Source of the DNA: Terriglobia bacterium
GTDB taxonomy: Bacteria; Acidobacteriota; Terriglobia; Bryobacterales; Bryobacteraceae
Assembly (NCBI GenBank): GCA_020073365.1
Contig: JAIQFL010000055.1
Coordinates: 1-42,793, forward strand
Length of the DNA: 42,793 nucleotides
Reading direction: 5' to 3'
Each line of letters opens with the position of its first letter. Within the stretch, counting starts at the first letter, position 1. A program made the translations under genes and the position numbers. Of the stretch, positions 17,251 through 25,568 are shown piece by piece. The notes below the pieces were generated by a model. That model saw nothing but the letters and a program-made list of their open reading frames with translations, had not been told where the DNA came from and made no database searches.

Positions 17251-18525
17251 CTACGGACTCGGCTCCACCGTCAGTCTGAGCCGGTCGATAGCTGTAACGG
17301 TAATGCGCGTCCCCGCGGGCACCGGCCTCGCCGCTACTGCGTCCCAATATTCACCGTGCACGAAGACCTTGCCTTCCGGCGCCAGCTCCGTCACAGCGGC
17401 GCCGGTCTCGCCGATCATGCCTTCCCGCCCCGTCACTATTTTATTGCGCCGCGCCCGCACGGCCAGCGAGAGCAGGAATACCGTGATCGCCGAAAACGGC
17501 AGCGCCAGGCTGATGGCGGTGGACCAGTGGATGCGAATCTCCGGTTGCGGGCTGTTGATGAGCATCACGGCGCCCAATACCATCGCCACTGCGCCCCCCG
17601 CGCCCAGAATCCCGTGGGACGCGAGCTTCACCTCGAGGGCGAAAAGCGAGAACGCCAGCAGCAGCAGCGCGACGCCCAGCCAGTTGATCGGAAGCACCGA
17701 AATGGCGGAAAGCCCGAGCAGCACCATAATCGCGCCGATCACGCCTGGGGCGATCAACCCCGGATGGGAGAACTCGACATAAATCCCCAGCGCGCCAATC
17801 ACCAGCAGCACCAGCGCGATGTTCGGATCGGCAATGGCCGAAACGATTCTCTGGCGGAGCGTTTTTTCGTAAACCTCCACCGTTGCGCCGGCAGTGTGCA
17901 GCGTCTGGGTGCTGCCGTCGAAGCGCGTGATCACGCGCCCATCCAGCGCGGAAAGCAGTCCCTGTTCGTTAGGCGCAATCAGATCGATCAGGTGCTGGTC
18001 GAGCGCCTCGCGCTCCGTGAACGATTTGCTTTCGCGAACGGCGGTCTCGGCCAGCGCGCTATTGCGCCCGCGCTTCTGCGAGATGCTCCGCATGTAGGCG
18101 GAAGCATCGTTTTCCACCTTTTGTTTCATGATGGCATCCATCTCGCCGCCCATCGCCACGGGGTGGGCCGCGCCGGTGTTGGTTCCCGGCTCCATGGCCG
18201 CCAGGTCGCCCGATTCCAGGATGAAGAAACCCGCCGACGCAGCGCGCCCGCCGCTGGGAGCCACGAAGGTCACTATCGGGATGGGTGAGGAGACGATTCT
18301 CTCGATGGTCTCGCGCATGGCATCCATCAGCCCGCCGGGCGTATTGAGCCGGATGATGATGAGACTCGCGTTCTCCCGTTTTGCGAGATCGATCGCGCTG
18401 CCGATAATCTCGACCGTTATGGGGTGCACCACCCCATCCACGTCCACCGCAATCACTTTCGGCGTCGCGGAGATGGCCTGCGCCAGCAGCACAAGCCCTA
18501 TCGCCAAAGTCGCACTTGGTCGCAA
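17251..18525 (-). CDS. NfeD family membrane-bound serine protease (ClpP-like domain, long form)
   Basis: The 424-residue long-form NfeD protein has a signal sequence at ~1-20 and a ClpP-like protease domain (about 22-230). The nucleophile is Ser97 in GGRAASAGF; a general-base Lys lies in MKQKVEND (about 134-136). Four or five membrane helices follow (about 235-350), then a C-terminal OB-fold NfeD domain (TGREGMIGETGAAV, VFVHGEYWDAVA). Known long-form homologues cleave the C-terminal region of their partner stomatin, and a slipin gene follows directly, so the two probably work together in membrane quality control. The start is TTG at 18525, behind a GGGGGT stretch that lies in a tandem repeat. 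Confidence 0.9.
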   Translation of the reverse strand: MRPSATLAIGLVLLAQAISATPKVIAVDVDGVVHPITVEIIGSAIDLAKRENASLIIIRLNTPGGLMDAMRETIERIVSSPIPIVTFVAPSGGRAASAGFFILESGDLAAMEPGTNTGAAHPVAMGGEMDAIMKQKVENDASAYMRSISQKRGRNSALAETAVRESKSFTEREALDQHLIDLIAPNEQGLLSALDGRVITRFDGSTQTLHTAGATVEVYEKTLRQRIVSAIADPNIALVLLVIGALGIYVEFSHPGLIAPGVIGAIMVLLGLSAISVLPINWLGVALLLLAFSLFALEVKLASHGILGAGGAVAMVLGAVMLINSPQPEIRIHWSTAISLALPFSAITVFLLSLAVRARRNKIVTGREGMIGETGAAVTELAPEGKVFVHGEYWDAVAARPVPAGTRITVTAIDRLRLTVEPSP

Positions 18526-18528
18526 TCT

Positions 18529-18550
18529 ACCCCCAATATACCCCCAATAT
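18529..18550. repeat. Tandem 11-base duplication over the nfeD ribosome-binding region
   Basis: Two exact copies of ACCCCCAATAT (18529-18539 and 18540-18550) lie directly upstream of the nfeD TTG start. On the coding strand each reads ATATTGGGGGT, so the G-rich segment that could act as ribosome-binding site is present twice. Confidence 0.7.
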
Positions 18551-18685
18551 ACACCTACTCAGATACCACGGTCCGAAAAGATACCTTGGCAATACAACTG
18601 ATAGAAAGATTTAATGCTCGTATTCTCGCCAAATCCGCTAGAATAGTCTGGAAACCAATCGATTCAGGGAGAATCAAATTTAACA

Positions 18686-19009
18686 ATGACCACTAAGCGT
18701 AATCCCGAAAACGACCTGGGTATATCCGCCGGAGCCTCCGCGGCGCCGTCCCGCCGCAAATCCGCGAGCAGAACCCGCGCCACGCATGCGGTACCGCCTG
18801 AGACGCCCTCGACATCCGCCGCCGAGCCGGAAATCACTGCCCCACAAGCTGTTGCCGCCACGCCGTTACACCGGCCAAGCCTCGAACAGATTCGCGAGTT
18901 GGCGTACCTGTATTGGGAAGCTCGTGGTTGCCAGGGCGGGTCTCCCGAAGAGGACTGGGTCCGCGCCGAGCAGGAGTTGCGGTTGCGCACCGTCGCCGCT
19001 ACCGCCTGA
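18686..19009 (+). CDS. DUF2934 domain protein
   Basis: The 107-residue protein has a basic, Ser/Ala/Pro-rich, probably disordered N-terminal 60 residues, then a short DUF2934 helix pair (IRELAYLYWEARGCQGGSPE to DWVRAEQEL). DUF2934 occurs in many Proteobacteria and Acidobacteriota, often with a disordered tail; no biochemical function is established. The ATG is preceded by GGGAGA at a rather long distance (13 bases). It converges on lexA with 3 bases between the stops. A TAGAAT stretch at 18639-18644 could be a -10 box, but I see no matching -35. Confidence 0.8.
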   Translation: MTTKRNPENDLGISAGASAAPSRRKSASRTRATHAVPPETPSTSAAEPEITAPQAVAATPLHRPSLEQIRELAYLYWEARGCQGGSPEEDWVRAEQELRLRTVAATA

Positions 19010-19012
19010 TCT

Positions 19013-19636
19013 TCATTTATATTTTCTCAGCACGGCCAGCAGCCTTCCCTGTATCTCGACGTCCCGTGCCGGAACCAAGATCGGTTTCACTGCGGAGTTG
19101 GCAGGTTGGAGCCGAACCATATCGTCAGGTTCGCGGTAGAACCTTTTCAGCGTAGTTTCGCTTCCAGCCACCAGCGCCACTACGATATCTCCGTCTCGCA
19201 CCTGCGTAACTCGTTCCAACAGAATGAGATCACCGTCGCAGATGTGGTCGTCGATCATGGAATTGCCGCGCACCTCGAGGGCGAACGTGCTGGCGTTGCC
19301 GGCGAAGTCCGCGAAATTCAGGATTTCGCGATGCTCCACCGACTCTACCGGCGCTCCCGCAGCGATGCGCCCCAATAACGGGATCTCCAGCGCCGCCGGC
19401 TTGGTCCGCCGTTGCTCCTGCAAATACTTGGCGGACAGTTCCAGCGAGCGGCTTTGATTGAACCCGCGCTTCAGGTAGTTCTTGGACTCCAGCACCGAAA
19501 TGTGCTTGTGCACGGTGGCCAGCGAAGCCAGTTCGAGCCCCTTGGCGATCTCTTCGTAGCTCGGGCAATAGCCGTTTTCGTCCACGAAGTTGGCGATGAA
19601 ATCGAGTACCTGCTTTTGCCGTTTGGTGAGTGCCAT
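19013..19636 (-). CDS. lexA: LexA repressor
   Basis: The start is taken at ATG 19636 (MALTKRQKQVLDF), the canonical LexA N-terminus; an extension to 19708 is open but unlike the family. The 207-residue protein has a winged-helix domain (about 1-65), the self-cleavage site Ala93-Gly94 (RIAAGAPVE), catalytic Ser126 (GNSM) and Lys164 (TTLKRFY). It represses SOS genes until RecA-ssDNA triggers cleavage. All cleavage residues are intact. I could not identify a LexA box in the 104 bases shared with the divergent GGDEF-like gene, so autoregulation is only expected from the family. Confidence 0.95.
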   Translation of the reverse strand: MALTKRQKQVLDFIANFVDENGYCPSYEEIAKGLELASLATVHKHISVLESKNYLKRGFNQSRSLELSAKYLQEQRRTKPAALEIPLLGRIAAGAPVESVEHREILNFADFAGNASTFALEVRGNSMIDDHICDGDLILLERVTQVRDGDIVVALVAGSETTLKRFYREPDDMVRLQPANSAVKPILVPARDVEIQGRLLAVLRKYK

Positions 19637-19740
19637 GTAGGTCCCTGAGCCTATTGTGGGCGAATAAAAGGGGAAAATCAAGAGGAAAGAACGTAAAGAA
19701 GATTTCATGCCCAGCCGATATACCCTCTGAGCGCGAGAAA

Positions 19741-20733
19741 ATGATCTCGATTCAAAACTCCCTGGCCGAGTTGGAAAGGTGCCACCGGGAGCGCGATGCC
19801 GCGGTCGATTGCTACCTGGGGGCTATCAGAAGCATGGCCCAGTACACCATCGACCTGGAGCCGGCGATTACCGACCCGCAACGCAAGTACCTGACTGCCC
19901 TGGCCGAGGAGGCGTCGTCAGGGACGCTGGAGCTCCTCACCGAAACCCGAGCCACGTTGCGCGGCTTGCTTCGCGACTATCGCGACCGAGCGGCCCACTA
20001 CCTGAACCGGCTTCGCGAGGAACTCGATGGCACGGCGCGTGCCTTGGAGCAGATTCTAAGCTCTCTTTCGCAGACGGATGGTGACCACGAATCGCGTCTT
20101 CGATCGGCCCTCGGGCGCCTCCGTGACATTTCACGTTCTCCGGAAGGCAGCGCGGTGCGGGCCGCTCTGCTGTCCGCGCTGGATACCATCGACCAGAGCC
20201 TGGAGCAGATTCGCAAACAGCATCGGCTTACCGTTGCTCAGCTCCAGGTGGAGGTCGGCGTTTTGCACAAGCGCATTGTCGCCCTGGAGGCTGCGGCCGC
20301 TCTTGACCAGTTGGCCGACCTCTTCAACCGCCGTGAGATGGAGGAACGGATCCGTTCGGCGCCCGCGGGATTCTGTTTGCTGCTGGCCAGGGTGAACGGT
20401 GGCTTCCGGCTTGCCGAGATCCAATTTCGCCCGGAGGTAGCCGCAGAACTCACCGCGGCGTTCACCAAGCGACTGCGGAACATTCTCCCTCCTTCCGCCG
20501 TCATCGGGCGGTGGGGTCATGAAGAGTTCGTCGCGCTGCTCGACATTTCCGTTGCGGAGGCTACAGTCATCGCGAAATCGGTCTCCGCGCAGCTTTCCGG
20601 GTCTTACGCGTGCATGCTGGCCGGAAAAACCGTGCGCCCGTCGCTGCAGCTCAGCGTGGCAGTGGTGGATAGCGAGGGCAGCCCCCCCGATCGAATCCTG
20701 GAGCGCGTAAAAGGATTTCTCTCCGGCATGTAG
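19741..20733 (+). CDS. Degenerate GGDEF-domain protein with long helical N-terminus
   Basis: The ATG at 19741 gives 330 residues; the frame is open up to 19630, but that part overlaps the lexA start. Residues 1-185 are predicted helical and coiled-coil-like, with no membrane segment. Residues ~188-330 fit the diguanylate-cyclase fold: DQLADLFNRREMEERI corresponds to the DxLTGLxNRR entry, and RWGHEEFVALL stands where RYGGDEF is expected. The second Gly of the active-site motif is His (GHEEF, 259-263), which is expected to block or impair c-di-GMP synthesis. It may serve as a c-di-GMP or GTP sensor or a structural module. It is divergent from lexA. Confidence 0.75.
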   Translation: MISIQNSLAELERCHRERDAAVDCYLGAIRSMAQYTIDLEPAITDPQRKYLTALAEEASSGTLELLTETRATLRGLLRDYRDRAAHYLNRLREELDGTARALEQILSSLSQTDGDHESRLRSALGRLRDISRSPEGSAVRAALLSALDTIDQSLEQIRKQHRLTVAQLQVEVGVLHKRIVALEAAAALDQLADLFNRREMEERIRSAPAGFCLLLARVNGGFRLAEIQFRPEVAAELTAAFTKRLRNILPPSAVIGRWGHEEFVALLDISVAEATVIAKSVSAQLSGSYACMLAGKTVRPSLQLSVAVVDSEGSPPDRILERVKGFLSGM

Positions 20734-20745
20734 GTTTTATCCGAG

Positions 20746-20771
20746 GGCCGGTCCCTCCTTCGGCACCGGCC
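20746..20771. other. GC-rich hairpin after the GGDEF-like gene
   Basis: Seven-base arms GGCCGGT (20746-20752) and ACCGGCC (20765-20771) flank a 12-base loop, 13 bases after the stop. There is no T-run, so a terminator role is uncertain. Confidence 0.35.
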
Positions 20772-20829
20772 GGCGCCGTGTCCAATTTCGGCCACGCTCC
20801 CATGAACGGTTTCCGGTGGCGGAACTGGC

Positions 20830-21238
20830 TTATGGCTTCGTCCAGTCTTCGATCTTCAGCTTCTTGATCCGTCCAAACGCGCGGTCATTGGTCACTACGA
20901 TCAGTCCGTAGGCCAGGGCGTGTGCGCCGATCATCAGGTCCAGGTTTCCCATCGACTGTCCTTCGCGTTCTAACGCCGTGCGTAGTTGCCCGTACTGTTG
21001 AGCTGCTTCCGAATCCCATGGCAGGATGGTCAGCCGCAGCAGGAATTCGTCGACGATGCTCCTCAGACGCGTGACGTCCGGTCGCCGCGCCACTCCGTAT
21101 CGCAAACTCGCCCTCGGTCACAGTCGAGACGGCAACTTGTGGCATCGGCACCCTCGCCAGCCGGCGGCGTACGGCGGGAATGTTCCCCCTGATGATGTAA
21201 CTGGCGGTGTTGGTGTCCAAGAGGTATCGGCTCGTCAT
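20830..21238 (-). pseudogene. vapC: Frameshifted VapC-type PIN-domain toxin
   Basis: Read from ATG 21238, the N-terminal half (MTSRYLLDTNTASYIIRGNI to STVTEGE) is followed one frame away by LRYGVARRPDVTRL through NLDLMIGAHALAYGLIVVTN to KIEDWTKP. Removing one base from the AAA at 21104-21106 joins them into a 135-residue PIN domain of normal length, with the acidic residues Asp8 (LLDTN), Glu (TEGE), Asp (NLD) and Asp (TND). VapC proteins are RNases that cut tRNA or rRNA. As given, the reading frame is broken about 45 residues in, before most of the active site. The ATG overlaps the vapB stop (TGATG). A sequencing error at one homopolymer cannot be excluded. Confidence 0.85.
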
Positions 21239-21479
21239 CAGAGAAGCTTGCGCTTCTGCGGCGCTCGATCCGAACGTTCGGCCATGAAATCCTCTGGTAC
21301 ACCGGCCTGTTCGGTAAGCTGAGAAAAACTCTCCCAGGTTTCCGGCCGCCGCGACAAGATCACATCCCGGTGGTTGGATCTTGCCTGATGAAGACCTCAC
21401 TGCCTTCGAAGCGGAAATCCGCAGGCAAGCGAATTGCCTGGCTTCGACCGTTGCGAAACAGTTTTGCGGTGCGGGCCGT
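21238..21479 (-). pseudogene. vapB: Broken VapB-type (AbrB-fold) antitoxin with lost start codon and frameshift
   Basis: The conserved VapB text [18 protein letters not shown], then [17 protein letters not shown], is readable but has no ATG/GTG/TTG in frame. An ACG codon at 21479-21477 stands where the start should be, five bases after GGAGG. After DPTTG the frame shifts: restoring one G to the GGG run (plus-strand CCC, 21366-21368) gives [17 protein letters not shown] to QKRKLL and the stop at 21238-21240, for 80 residues in total. The protein would bind VapC and repress its own promoter. Two lesions in this gene plus one in vapC suggest decay of the module. Confidence 0.83.
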
Positions 21480-21500
21480 TGCATCCTCCTTTAGGTGGTA

Positions 21501-21514
21501 TATACCATAGTATA
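21501..21514 (-). promoter_or_regulatory. Palindromic operator/promoter candidate of vapBC
   Basis: TATAC (21501-21505) and GTATA (21510-21514) form an inverted repeat with a 4-base spacer, 22 bases upstream of the lost vapB start. On the gene strand TATACT could be the -10 box. VapB-family antitoxins usually bind such short palindromes to autoregulate. Confidence 0.5.
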
Positions 21515-21524
21515 TTCCAACCCG

Positions 21525-21556
21525 GTGGGACAGACGATCGTTTTTTGTCGTCTGTC
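21525..21556. repeat. REP-like palindrome, family A, copy 1
   Basis: Perfect 9-base arms GACAGACGA (21529-21537) and TCGTCTGTC (21548-21556) enclose a 10-base T-rich loop. With the GTGG flank it differs from the copy at 35805-35836 by one base in about 31. It lies upstream of vapB. Confidence 0.8.
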
Positions 21557-21657
21557 GGCGTCGCCACTCATGGCGGCGCGCGGCAGAGTCCACGACTCCT
21601 GGCCCGGCTTGCACCTGCGACGCGGGCTTATGGACCCTGCCATCCGGCTCTCTCCCC

Positions 21658-24081
21658 TCACATCAACGTCAACGGGTCTACGTCGATCACCAGCGCCGTC
21701 GCGCCCCACTTCCGGTCGAGCGCGAATGTGCGGATTCGCTGGAGCAGCTCGTTCAAGGTCTTCCGGCTGGCCGCCTTGATCAGGAACTGGTAGCGATACT
21801 CGTTCTTGAGGCGCGGCACAGGCGCCTCGGCCGGCCCCATCACCCTGAGCTTCTCCGCGGGCGGTGTGAGTATCATCCCCAGATCCGCGCTCATCCGCAT
21901 GGCCATCTCCTTCTTCTCACTCCGCACCAGAATGTTGGCCATGGCGCTGAATGGCGGGTAGTGCATCATGCGGCGGAAGGAGAGCTCCTTCTCATAGAAA
22001 GCCTGATAGTCCTGCGCCGCGGCCATGCGAACGGCGTAGTGATCGGGATTGATCGTCTGCACCAGCACGATGCCCGGAACGCTGCCCCGTCCCGCCCGTC
22101 CCGCCACCTGGGTCAGCAGTTGAAAGGTGCGCTCGGCGGCGCGGAAATCCGGCATTCCCAGCCCGATGTCGGCGGAAACCACTCCCACCAGGGTGACGTT
22201 GGGAATGTCGTGCCCCTTGGCGATCATCTGGGTTCCCACCAGAAGGTCGTAGTTGCCCTCGCGAAAATCCTGCAGGATGGTCTCGTACTGGCGTTTGCCG
22301 GTTACCGTATCGCGGTCCAGCCGCGCAATACGGGCAGTAGGAAAGGCCTGGTGCAGCTCTTCCTCCACCCGCTCCGATCCCAACCCCAGGAAATAAATGT
22401 GTTCGCTCGCACACTTGGGACATACGGCCGGTACCTTCTCGGCGTAGCCGCAGTAGTGGCACAGCAGCCTGCGGTCGCGCTTGTGATAGGTCAAGGTCAG
22501 CGAGCAGTTGATGCACTCGACCCGCTCACCGCAGGCCCGGCACGCCACGAAGCTGGAGAAGCCTCGCCGGTTCAGCAGGACGATGGTCTGCTCGCCGTTC
22601 TCCAGGCGCAATCCGATGGCATCCAGCAGCTTCCGCGAGAATGTAGCCTGCTTGCGGGTCTCCAGGAATTCCTGCCGCATGTCGATCAGTTCGACCGAGG
22701 GCATGGGCCGCTCCTCAATGCGTCCCGGCAATTCCAGCAGCGTATACTTGCCCCGCTCCACGTTGTACCGGCTCTCCAGACTCGGGGTTGCCGACCCCAG
22801 AATCACGCACGCGTTGGCGGCCTGGGCCCGCACTACCGCCACGTCCCTCCCGTTGTAGCGTGGCGTCTCCTCCTGTTTATAACTGCCGTCGTGCTCCTCG
22901 TCCACCACGATCAGCCCAAGGTTCCGCACCGGCGCGAACACGCCCGACCGCGTCCCCACTACCACCGAGGCCGCGCCCGAACGGATGCGGCGCCACTGCT
23001 CGGTGCGTTCAACGTCGGTGAAAGCGCTGTGCAGGATGGCTACCCGGTCGCCAAACCGCGAGAAGAATTGTCCCGCCATCGCCGGCGTCAGCGCGATTTC
23101 GGGAACCAGCAGCAGGGAGCTGCGGCCCTCTGCCAGTACCGCTTCGATCGAGTTCAGATACACCTCGGTTTTCCCCGAACCGGTGACCCCGTACAGCAGA
23201 AACGTGCGGAACCCCCGGGTCCGGATGGCCTCCAGGATTTGCTCGAACGCCGCCTCCTGGGGAGGGTTCAGGGCGTGCCGCACCCGCACGGGTCCAGCCG
23301 CCATGGCGACTGTTTCCGGCTTCAGCGACACCATGCCCTTGCGCGCCAGGGAGCGGGCCGCCATGCTGGCGTTCTTGACCGCGTCTTCCAGGTCTTTCAG
23401 GTTGTGCGAGCCCGGGTGCAGCTCCAGAAACGCCCGCAGCTCCCGTTCCGGCTTGTTGAGTTTTCGCTCACCGTCCGCCACGGCCAGTTCGATCCGCAGC
23501 CGCTCCGAAGGGGCCCGTAAGGGATCGCGCTCGGTCTGTACCTGCTCGGCGAAGATGAACCCTTTGCGTTCGAGAGAGCGTATGGCTTTGTCGGCCAGCG
23601 GCTGCGTCTTCGCGAGGTAGGTTGCCGAGAGCGGCCGCCTTTCGAGCATGTGCAGAATCTGCGCCACCGGGTCGTCCGGGGCGGAGTCCAGGAGAAGTTG
23701 GCGCGCGGCATCCCGCCCGGAATCGGTTAGCGACCAGACCTTTCCCCGGCGAATCTCCGACGCCAGCGGCAGCATGCCGCGCAGCACTTCTCCCAGCGGC
23801 GCGCAATAGTAACCCGCGATCCACCTTCCCAGAGCCAGCAGTTCCGCACTGAGCACCGGCTCGGAGTCGATCAGCCGCAGCGCTTCCCGCGTCGTCACAG
23901 ACGGCTGCTCATCGTGGCAGCGCAGGATGAGACCGGTCAATTTCCGCGGGCCAAACGGCACCACCAGGCGACTGCCCGGCCGCACACGATGCCGCAACGT
24001 CTCCGGCAGCCCATAGGTGAAGGGCTGATCGAGCGGCACCGGCAAGCTGACGTCGCAGTACAGATACGATCCCTCGGGCAT
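21658..24081 (-). CDS. priA: Primosomal replication restart helicase PriA
   Basis: The 807-residue protein begins with the PriA DNA-binding domain (about 1-105, [18 protein letters not shown]) and has a winged-helix region. The helicase core carries Walker A GVTGSGKT (298-305) and the DEEH box (394-397), followed by the PriA-specific loop [12 protein letters not shown]. Eight zinc-binding cysteines lie at 514, 517, 523, 526, 541, 544, 554 and 557. PriA reloads the replisome at stalled forks as a 3'-5' helicase. A long inverted-repeat pair starts ten bases upstream of its ATG. The gene stands alone on its strand and is complete. Confidence 0.96.
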   Translation of the reverse strand: MPEGSYLYCDVSLPVPLDQPFTYGLPETLRHRVRPGSRLVVPFGPRKLTGLILRCHDEQPSVTTREALRLIDSEPVLSAELLALGRWIAGYYCAPLGEVLRGMLPLASEIRRGKVWSLTDSGRDAARQLLLDSAPDDPVAQILHMLERRPLSATYLAKTQPLADKAIRSLERKGFIFAEQVQTERDPLRAPSERLRIELAVADGERKLNKPERELRAFLELHPGSHNLKDLEDAVKNASMAARSLARKGMVSLKPETVAMAAGPVRVRHALNPPQEAAFEQILEAIRTRGFRTFLLYGVTGSGKTEVYLNSIEAVLAEGRSSLLLVPEIALTPAMAGQFFSRFGDRVAILHSAFTDVERTEQWRRIRSGAASVVVGTRSGVFAPVRNLGLIVVDEEHDGSYKQEETPRYNGRDVAVVRAQAANACVILGSATPSLESRYNVERGKYTLLELPGRIEERPMPSVELIDMRQEFLETRKQATFSRKLLDAIGLRLENGEQTIVLLNRRGFSSFVACRACGERVECINCSLTLTYHKRDRRLLCHYCGYAEKVPAVCPKCASEHIYFLGLGSERVEEELHQAFPTARIARLDRDTVTGKRQYETILQDFREGNYDLLVGTQMIAKGHDIPNVTLVGVVSADIGLGMPDFRAAERTFQLLTQVAGRAGRGSVPGIVLVQTINPDHYAVRMAAAQDYQAFYEKELSFRRMMHYPPFSAMANILVRSEKKEMAMRMSADLGMILTPPAEKLRVMGPAEAPVPRLKNEYRYQFLIKAASRKTLNELLQRIRTFALDRKWGATALVIDVDPLTLM

Positions 24082-24090
24082 ATCTACAGC

Positions 24091-24180
24091 GTGACACAGG
24101 CATCCTTGCCTGTGTTGGTTTGTGATTTATGGCCCTGACGCCTCTCGGAAAAGTCACACAGGCAAGAATGCCCGTGTCAC
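24091..24180. repeat. BIME-like inverted pair of palindromes between priA and the aldolase gene
   Basis: The left unit (24091-24115) begins GTGACACAGGCATCC; the right unit (24153-24180) is its inverted copy with two or three differences. Each unit is itself palindromic (ACACAGGCA/TGCCTGTGT), so the pair can form either two small hairpins or one cruciform of about 90 bases. It occupies most of the divergent intergenic region and lies very close to the priA start. Confidence 0.75.
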
Positions 24181-24232
24181 GCCGGCCGAAACGCTGCAAC
24201 TATTCCCCCCGAGTTCCGGTATTCTTGACATT

Positions 24233-25009
24233 ATGATCGAAGCCCCTGGAAGAGCCAAGAACCTCCCGTCGCAGCCGTCCTTCGCCACCGTCGAAGAGGA
24301 GCGCCGCTACCGCAAGGAACGCCTCGCCGCGTCTTTTCGCCTGTTCTCCCGCTTTGGATTCGACGAAGGAGTTGCCGGCCACATCACCGCCCGCGACCCG
24401 GAATACCCCGACCGCTTTTGGGTCAATCCCTTCGGCGTCCACTTCGGACAGATTCGGGTTTCCGACCTGATTCTGGTCGACGACAAGGGCGAAGTCCTCG
24501 AAGGGCGCTACCCGGTCAACACGGCCGCGTTCGCCATTCATTCGCGGGTTCACGCCGCACGCCCCGAAGTGGTCGCCGCGGCCCACGCTCACTCGATGTA
24601 CGGCAAATCCTGGTCCTCCCTCGGCCGTCTCCTCGACCCCATCACGCAGGATGCCTGTGCCTTCTACCAGGATCATGCCCTTTTCGACGACTATACGGGC
24701 GTGGTGTACGAAACCTCCGAAGGGGACCGCATTGCCCAGGCGCTCGGCGCATCCAAGGCGATCATCCTCCGCAACCACGGACTGCTGACCGTAGGCCACA
24801 GTGTCGAGGCGGCTGTCTGGTGGTTCATCACCATGGACCGCAGTTGCCAGGCCCAACTGCTGGCGGAGGCGGCCGGCAAACCAATCAAGATTACGCACGA
24901 CCAGGCCCTCGTCGCGCGGAGCCAGGTGGGCAACGAAATGGGAGGCTGGTTTCAGTTCCAGCCGCTCTGGAACAAGATCAGCCGCGACGAGCCAGACCTG
25001 TTCGACTAG
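24233..25009 (+). CDS. Class II aldolase/adducin family protein
   Basis: The ATG at 24233 (MIEAPGRAKN) gives 258 residues; an upstream open extension runs through the REP pair and is rejected. Family landmarks are GHITARDP (49-56), the zinc ligands His118 and His120 (AAAHAHS) and His182 (LRNHGLL). The Glu typical of fuculose-phosphate aldolase-type enzymes (EWxxH) is not seen at FAIH (100-103), so aldolase chemistry is not assured. Members include sugar-phosphate aldolases, decarboxylases and eukaryotic adducin. The neighbouring pseudogene and priA give no pathway clue. Confidence 0.88.
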   Translation: MIEAPGRAKNLPSQPSFATVEEERRYRKERLAASFRLFSRFGFDEGVAGHITARDPEYPDRFWVNPFGVHFGQIRVSDLILVDDKGEVLEGRYPVNTAAFAIHSRVHAARPEVVAAAHAHSMYGKSWSSLGRLLDPITQDACAFYQDHALFDDYTGVVYETSEGDRIAQALGASKAIILRNHGLLTVGHSVEAAVWWFITMDRSCQAQLLAEAAGKPIKITHDQALVARSQVGNEMGGWFQFQPLWNKISRDEPDLFD

Positions 25010-25029
25010 AAATCCGCCCCCTCAGCCCT

Positions 25030-25549
25030 ATGCTCTCAAACCATCGATCGAATCGCGTGTGGGCGCGGACCGGCATCCCCGCGCTCCTGTCCATAGCCGT
25101 GACCGCAAATATATCGGCTGCGGCAGACCGGATTGTGGCGCCGGTGGATGGAGCGCGAACGACATCGCCAAGGTCGCGTCCTGGCTCGAATCCCAAGGAT
25201 TGAAGGTGAACAACATCGCCAGGGGCCGCCATTGGATCACCTTCAGCGGTACGGCGGAAAGCGTGGGCCGGGGATGTCACGCCCACCCTCGCCACGGAGG
25301 CGTCTCCAACCACCTCCGTCATCGCGAAACTGCCGCAGCCGCGGCTCCCGGTAAGCGTGACGGTCGGCGGAGTCCCCGCCCAGGTTGCGTTTGCCGGAAT
25401 TCCCAGGGGACTGGTGGAAGTCTCAGATCAACTTCACGGTTCCGGCGGACGCTCCGCTCGGTCCGCAGCCCGTCGTCCTCACTGTCGGTGGCGTCGCGAG
25501 CCCGCCGGTGAATCTCAACGTCACGGCGGCCGGCCCGGAGCAGCAGTAA
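25030..25549 (+). pseudogene. Internally deleted S53-type protease remnant (signal + pro-domain piece + C-terminal Ig-like tail)
   Basis: Three pieces in three frames resemble one large acidobacterial protease. ATG 25030 starts a signal sequence and the pro-enzyme start (IPALLSIAVTANISAAADRI, VAPVDGARTT). From ~25149 another frame reads WSANDIAKVASWLESQGLKV, then IARGRHWITFSGTAESVG, a pro-kumamolisin segment. From ~25355 to the TAA at 25547-25549, the tail reads VTVGGVPAQVAFAGI and, after one more frame change at ~25420, QINFTVPADAPLGPQPVVL. That tail matches the C-terminal domain of the subtilase at 27578-30826. The whole catalytic domain is missing. No functional product is expected. Confidence 0.75.
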
Positions 25550-25568
25550 TCCGGCCCCGTTTTGAACC

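Noticed and set aside
16393..18288. 631-codon plus-strand open frame
   Set aside because: It lies wholly antisense to the slipin and NfeD genes, is rich in His/Arg/Gln, and has no family features; it is a high-GC shadow.
19637..19740. LexA box in the lexA leader
   Set aside because: I looked for a GAAC/GTTC or CTGT/ACAG type palindrome and found none that was convincing.
20746..20771. Rho-independent terminator after the GGDEF-like gene
   Set aside because: The hairpin is real, but there is no T-run, so I list it only as a hairpin.
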